A stretch of DNA of 64,000 nucleotides, taken from the NCBI RefSeq assembly GCF_018130695.1, contig NZ_JAFCJX010000012.1:1-64000 (forward strand), given 5' to 3'. The notes under the pieces are model-generated. The model searched no databases. It saw only the letters and a list, made by a program, of their open reading frames with translations, and was not told where the DNA came from. Source of the stretch: Bradyrhizobium jicamae (GTDB taxonomy: Bacteria > Pseudomonadota > Alphaproteobacteria > Rhizobiales > Xanthobacteraceae). This document shows, piece by piece, positions 60,583-64,000 of this stretch (positions within the stretch are counted from its first letter, which is position 1; every line of letters begins with the position of its first letter). A program made the translations under genes and the position numbers.

Positions 60583-61875
60583 ATGGCTAATGTTGTCGTC
60601 GTCGGCGCCCAATGGGGCGACGAGGGGAAGGGCAAGATCGTCGACTGGTTGTCGGAACAGGCCGACATCGTCGTGCGCTTCCAGGGCGGCCACAATGCCG
60701 GCCATACCCTTGTGATCAACGGCAAGACCTACAAGCTGGCGCTGCTTCCCTCCGGCGTGCTGCGCGAGAACAAGCTGTCCGTGATCGGCAACGGCGTGGT
60801 GTTCGACCCGACCGCCTTCCTCGACGAGGTCACCAAGCTGAAGGCGCAGGGCGTCGACGTCTCACCGGACAATCTGCGCGTCGCCGAGAACGTCACGCTG
60901 ATCCTGCCGCTGCACCGCGAGCTCGACGCTCTGCGCGAGACCGCCAGTGCCGCGACCGCGATCGGCACCACCCGCCGCGGCATCGGCCCGGCCTATGAGG
61001 ACAAGGTCGGCCGCCGCGCCATCCGCCTGATGGACCTCGCCGACCACCAGACCCTGCCGCACAAGATCGATCGGCTCCTTGCCCATCACAATGCATTGCG
61101 CCGCGGCCTCAATCTGCCGGAATTCGACAACGCCACCATCCTGAAAGAGCTGATGGAGATGGCGCCGAAGCTGTTGCCCTACGCCGAGACGGTGTGGCGG
61201 CTGCTCGACATCAAGCGCCGCGAAGGCAAGCGCATGCTGTTCGAGGGCGCGCAGGGCGCGCTGCTCGACGTCGATCACGGCACCTATCCTTACGTCACCT
61301 CGTCCAACACGGTGGCGGCGCAGGCTGCGACCGGTGCGGGCCTCGGCCCGGGCGCGGTCGGCTATGTGCTCGGCCTCTGCAAGGCCTACACCACCCGCGT
61401 CGGCCAGGGCCCGTTCCCGACCGAGCAGGACAACGACACCGGCCGCAGGATCGGCGAGCGCGGCCGCGAGTTCGGCACCAACACCGGCCGTCCGCGCCGC
61501 TGCGGCTGGTTCGACGCCGTGCTGGTCCGCCAGGCAGTGAGGACGTGCGGCATCAACGGGCTGGCGCTCACGAAGCTCGACATCCTGGACGGCTTCGACA
61601 CCATCGAGGTCTGCACCGGCTACAAGCTCGACGGCAAGGAAATCGACTATTTCCCGGCCGGCGAGGGCGCCCAGGCCCGGGTCGAGCCGATCTACGAGAC
61701 CATCGAGGGCTGGAAGGAGCCGACCGCCAATGCACGCTCCTGGGCACAACTGCCGGCCCAGGCCATCAAATATGTGCGCCGGATCGAGGAACTGGTGGGC
61801 TGTCCGGTCGCTCTTCTTTCGACGAGCCCGGAGCGTGAAGATACAATTCTGGTTCAAAATCCGTTCGAGGCTTAA
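60583..61875 (+). CDS. purA: Adenylosuccinate synthetase
   Basis: A 430-residue GTP-dependent enzyme that makes adenylosuccinate from IMP and aspartate in AMP synthesis. N-terminal GAQWGDEGKGKIVD (catalytic Asp13-equivalent and P-loop), QGGHNAGHT with the catalytic His, then TTRRGIGPAYEDKVGRRAIR, and LFEGAQGALLDVDHGTYPYV and GWFDAVLVRQAVRTCGINGL. Full family length. AGGAAG lies upstream. The downstream Pro-rich membrane gene may share a transcript. Confidence 0.97.
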   Translation: MANVVVVGAQWGDEGKGKIVDWLSEQADIVVRFQGGHNAGHTLVINGKTYKLALLPSGVLRENKLSVIGNGVVFDPTAFLDEVTKLKAQGVDVSPDNLRVAENVTLILPLHRELDALRETASAATAIGTTRRGIGPAYEDKVGRRAIRLMDLADHQTLPHKIDRLLAHHNALRRGLNLPEFDNATILKELMEMAPKLLPYAETVWRLLDIKRREGKRMLFEGAQGALLDVDHGTYPYVTSSNTVAAQAATGAGLGPGAVGYVLGLCKAYTTRVGQGPFPTEQDNDTGRRIGERGREFGTNTGRPRRCGWFDAVLVRQAVRTCGINGLALTKLDILDGFDTIEVCTGYKLDGKEIDYFPAGEGAQARVEPIYETIEGWKEPTANARSWAQLPAQAIKYVRRIEELVGCPVALLSTSPEREDTILVQNPFEA

Positions 61876-61910
61876 CGGGATATTACCTATATCCCACCAA
61901 TTGTGTGGAA

Positions 61911-63485
61911 ATGGCTGACTACTATCCGCTGATTGCCCGTGCCATTGCCGGACTGGATCCCAACGCCCCCGGCGAAAGCCGGCGTGCGCTCTATGAGCGG
62001 GCGCGGGCGGCGTTGATTCAGCAGCTGCGCAGCGTCCAGCCGCCACTCTCCGAGTCCGAGATCACCCGCGAGCGCCTCTCGCTCGAGGAGGCCGTCCGCA
62101 AGGTCGAATCGGAAGCCGCCCAGCGCGCCCGCGAGGCCTCCCGTCCCGGCGGCGGCGCCGCCGCGCGCGGCGGCGACGCCTTCCGCCGCGCCAACACCCG
62201 TCCGCCCGAGGCGTCCGGCCCGCCCGGCTCGTCCAACACCGCCCGCCCGCGGCCGGCAGCCCCCGAGCCGCGCCCGCCGCGCAATCTGCGCGGCGATGCG
62301 CCGCCGCCGGCTCCGCCCCCGCGGGCGCCTGCGCCGCAGGCCCCCGCTGCCGATCCGCAACTGCCGCCGACCCGCGAACGATCAGGCGCGCCGCGTCGCG
62401 GTCCTGCGCCACCGCCGGCCCCCGGCCTCACCGGTTTCCGCGACATCGCAGCCGACGCCGACGAGCTCGGCCGTGCCGCAGCACAAGCCAGCCGTAACGC
62501 GCGCAAGACCTACGCCAACGTGCCGTCGCCCTCGCCGGAGTTCGACCGGCTCGAGCCGAGCCTGGAGAACCGCGGCGCCGATCCCGATGTGCCGTATTCC
62601 TATGACGAGTCGCTGGAGGAGGCCGAGCGCTACAATCCGCAGGCCGCGCCGCCGTCCGCCCCGCCGCAGCGTTCGCGCATCAGCACGGCGCCGAGCGAGC
62701 CCACGAAGCGCGTCCGCACCGGCTCGGCCTTCCCGTTCAAGAGCATCATCGCACTCGGCATCGTGCTGATCCTGGTCGGCGCCGGCTTCGTCTGGGGCAA
62801 GCAGGTCGTCGGCCTGGTGAACGGCCTGCTCAAGTCGCAGCCCTCCACCGTCGAGGCGCCCGCCAATCCGGCGCAGCCCGCGACCAAGCCGAAGATCGCC
62901 GACCGCGTCGGCCAGCCGTCGTCGGATCCGATCGCGCCGGTCGCGCAGCGCGTCGTGCTCTATGACGAGGATCCGTCGGATCCGAAGGGCAAGCAGTTCG
63001 TCGGCACCGTGGTCTGGCGCACCGAGCCGATCAAGGCGACCGGCAACCAGAAGGCCGATATCGCCGTGCGCGCCGACATCGACATCCCCGACCGCAAGTT
63101 CAAGATGACGATCTCGTTCGTGCGCAACACCGATGCCTCGCTGCCGGCGAGCCACACCATGGAGCTCGGCTTCCTGATGCCGCAGGACGCCAATGGCGGC
63201 GTCGGCAACGTGCCGGGCGTGCTGATGAAGTCCAACGAGCAGGCGCGCGGCACGCCGCTCGCCGGCTATTCGGTCAAGGTCACCGACGGCACGAAGGCGC
63301 TGTTCCTGGTCGGCCTCTCCAACGTCGACGCCGACCGCCAGCGCAATCTGCAGCTCCTGAAGGAGCGCTCCTGGTTCGACGTGCCGCTGGTCTACGCCAA
63401 CCAGCGCCGCGCCATCATCGCCGTCGAAAAGGGCGCCCCCGGCGAGCGCGCCTTCAACGAGGCGTTCGCGGCCTGGGGGGAGTGA
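61911..63485 (+). CDS. Pro-rich single-span membrane protein
   Basis: A 524-residue protein with three parts. The cytoplasmic N-terminus (ADYYPLIARAIAGLDPNAPG, RALYERARAALIQQLRSVQP) is helical and conserved-looking; then a long low-complexity Pro/Ala/Arg region (about residues 75-270); one transmembrane helix (SIIALGIVLILVGAGFVWGK); and a periplasmic C-terminal domain with DIPDRKFKMTISFVRNTDAS, ASHTMELGFLMPQDANGGVG and QQRNLQ-like end. It starts 35 bases after purA. Function unknown. Confidence 0.72.
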   Translation: MADYYPLIARAIAGLDPNAPGESRRALYERARAALIQQLRSVQPPLSESEITRERLSLEEAVRKVESEAAQRAREASRPGGGAAARGGDAFRRANTRPPEASGPPGSSNTARPRPAAPEPRPPRNLRGDAPPPAPPPRAPAPQAPAADPQLPPTRERSGAPRRGPAPPPAPGLTGFRDIAADADELGRAAAQASRNARKTYANVPSPSPEFDRLEPSLENRGADPDVPYSYDESLEEAERYNPQAAPPSAPPQRSRISTAPSEPTKRVRTGSAFPFKSIIALGIVLILVGAGFVWGKQVVGLVNGLLKSQPSTVEAPANPAQPATKPKIADRVGQPSSDPIAPVAQRVVLYDEDPSDPKGKQFVGTVVWRTEPIKATGNQKADIAVRADIDIPDRKFKMTISFVRNTDASLPASHTMELGFLMPQDANGGVGNVPGVLMKSNEQARGTPLAGYSVKVTDGTKALFLVGLSNVDADRQRNLQLLKERSWFDVPLVYANQRRAIIAVEKGAPGERAFNEAFAAWGE

Positions 63486-63530
63486 GGCTCGGCTTCGCTC
63501 GCGTTTGATCGTTCTGCGTCGTCTGCTCCG

Positions 63531-63607
63531 GCGTTCCCCGGATGCTGCGCAGCGCACCGGACGATGCTTCGCATTGCCGGGAGCACGCTGCACCGCGTCC
63601 GGAACAC
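63531..63607. repeat. Dispersed repeat, family C
   Basis: GCGTTCCCCGGATGCTGCGCAGCGCACCGG...GCACGCTGCACCGCGTCCGGAACACG, shorter version of the repeats at 48671 and 49958. Confidence 0.75.
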
Positions 63608-63701
63608 GATGGCGGGGAACGCGACGCGCCGCTACGAATTTCCCGTAGAACCGCATCGAGACTTCGCTACACTCATCGGTGTTAATCAGGTGAGGGCGCA
63701 C

Positions 63702-64000
63702 ATGAAACGCTACGTGATCTTTGCCGCCATCGGCCCGTTCATCGGGGGCTTTCTGCTGCTGCTCGCGACCACCTATCAGTCCGGCTACTGGACCGAGACC
63801 AATGGCGGCGAGGTGGCAAAGCTGTTCGTGGTGTTCGGCAAGTCGCTGACCTACAGCTATCTGTTCGGCATCGTGCCGTCGCTGATGATCGGCGCGGTGG
63901 ACGACATCCTGATGCACATCCGGCGGATCGGCCCGACGTTGCGGATGCTGCTGGTCGGTGCGGTCGGTTTCCTCGCCGCCGCCTTCATGTACGGTTCGCG
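63702..64000 (+). CDS. Membrane protein, truncated by window end
   Basis: Starts MKRYVIFAAIGPFIGGFLLL and includes helices TYSYLFGIVPSLMIGAV and MLLVGAVGFLAAAFMYG, so at least three transmembrane segments are present in the first 99 codons. AGGTGAGGGC precedes the ATG. The frame is open at the window edge and the protein is incomplete. Family not recognised with certainty. Confidence 0.6.
   Translation, partial: MKRYVIFAAIGPFIGGFLLLLATTYQSGYWTETNGGEVAKLFVVFGKSLTYSYLFGIVPSLMIGAVDDILMHIRRIGPTLRMLLVGAVGFLAAAFMYGS

Noticed and set aside
62382..63917. A 511-codon minus-strand frame
   Set aside because: Opposite to the Pro-rich membrane protein and composed of Arg/Asp/His-rich low-complexity sequence; no ribosome site or family motif.
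1..64000. A genomic island or prophage
   Set aside because: No integrase, transposase, tRNA border or composition shift was seen; the genes are ordinary chromosomal ones for the group.

Overview
The window is high-GC DNA from an alphaproteobacterium, most likely Bradyrhizobium or a close relative. The evidence is the gene content: a complete hmu heme-uptake locus with hmuP and hmuQ, DUF992 proteins, PF04392-type binding proteins, and several classes of dispersed palindromic repeat between genes. I see no rRNA, tRNA, CRISPR array, transposase or prophage. Coding density is high and most genes are chromosomal housekeeping, transport or metabolism.

Layout. 0-9.4 kb: a HAD hydrolase coupled to a Cys-rich CWC protein, a DUF1800/DUF1501 pair with a Tat signal, a frameshifted DUF559 gene, an aldo-keto reductase, a GNAT, a PAS-only membrane sensor, a DUF486 membrane protein, a small secreted protein, two tiny membrane proteins and a GST. 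10-20 kb: aspartate aminotransferase, two DUF992 secreted paralogues around an ABC-type binding protein, a divergent EF-G-like GTPase, shikimate dehydrogenase, a tandem pair of secreted paralogues and an FMN lactate-type dehydrogenase. 20-31 kb: glmM with a structured 5' leader, an Fsr-type MFS exporter, two outer-membrane beta-barrels, a second GST and GNAT, serC-serA (serine biosynthesis) and a thiolase. 31-33 kb: a DUF4139 secreted protein.

33-42 kb is the heme iron locus: hmuPTUV on the minus strand with 4-base overlaps, and divergently the TonB receptor gene hmuR (carrying a one-base frameshift), hmuQ, hutX, exbB, exbD and tonB. Together these bind heme at the outer membrane, energise its import, move it through the inner membrane, carry it in the cytoplasm and degrade it. 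42-47 kb holds a carbohydrate-type ABC importer (binding protein and two permeases, no ATPase) with a 2-hydroxyacid dehydrogenase. 47-54.5 kb: a chemoreceptor, a TctC/Bug binding protein, two closely similar EamA permeases flanking an FMN hydroxyacid oxidase and a solitary MCE protein. 54.7-59.5 kb: an HTH protein and a LysR regulator divergent from a coupled set (double-GNAT protein, isochorismatase-fold protein with altered catalytic residues, 72-residue protein, MFS exporter). This is the best candidate for an undescribed system. 59.7-64 kb: YbaK deacylase, purA, a Pro-rich membrane protein and a truncated membrane protein gene at the window edge.

Functional names rest on reading conserved motifs and context by eye; no database search was run.
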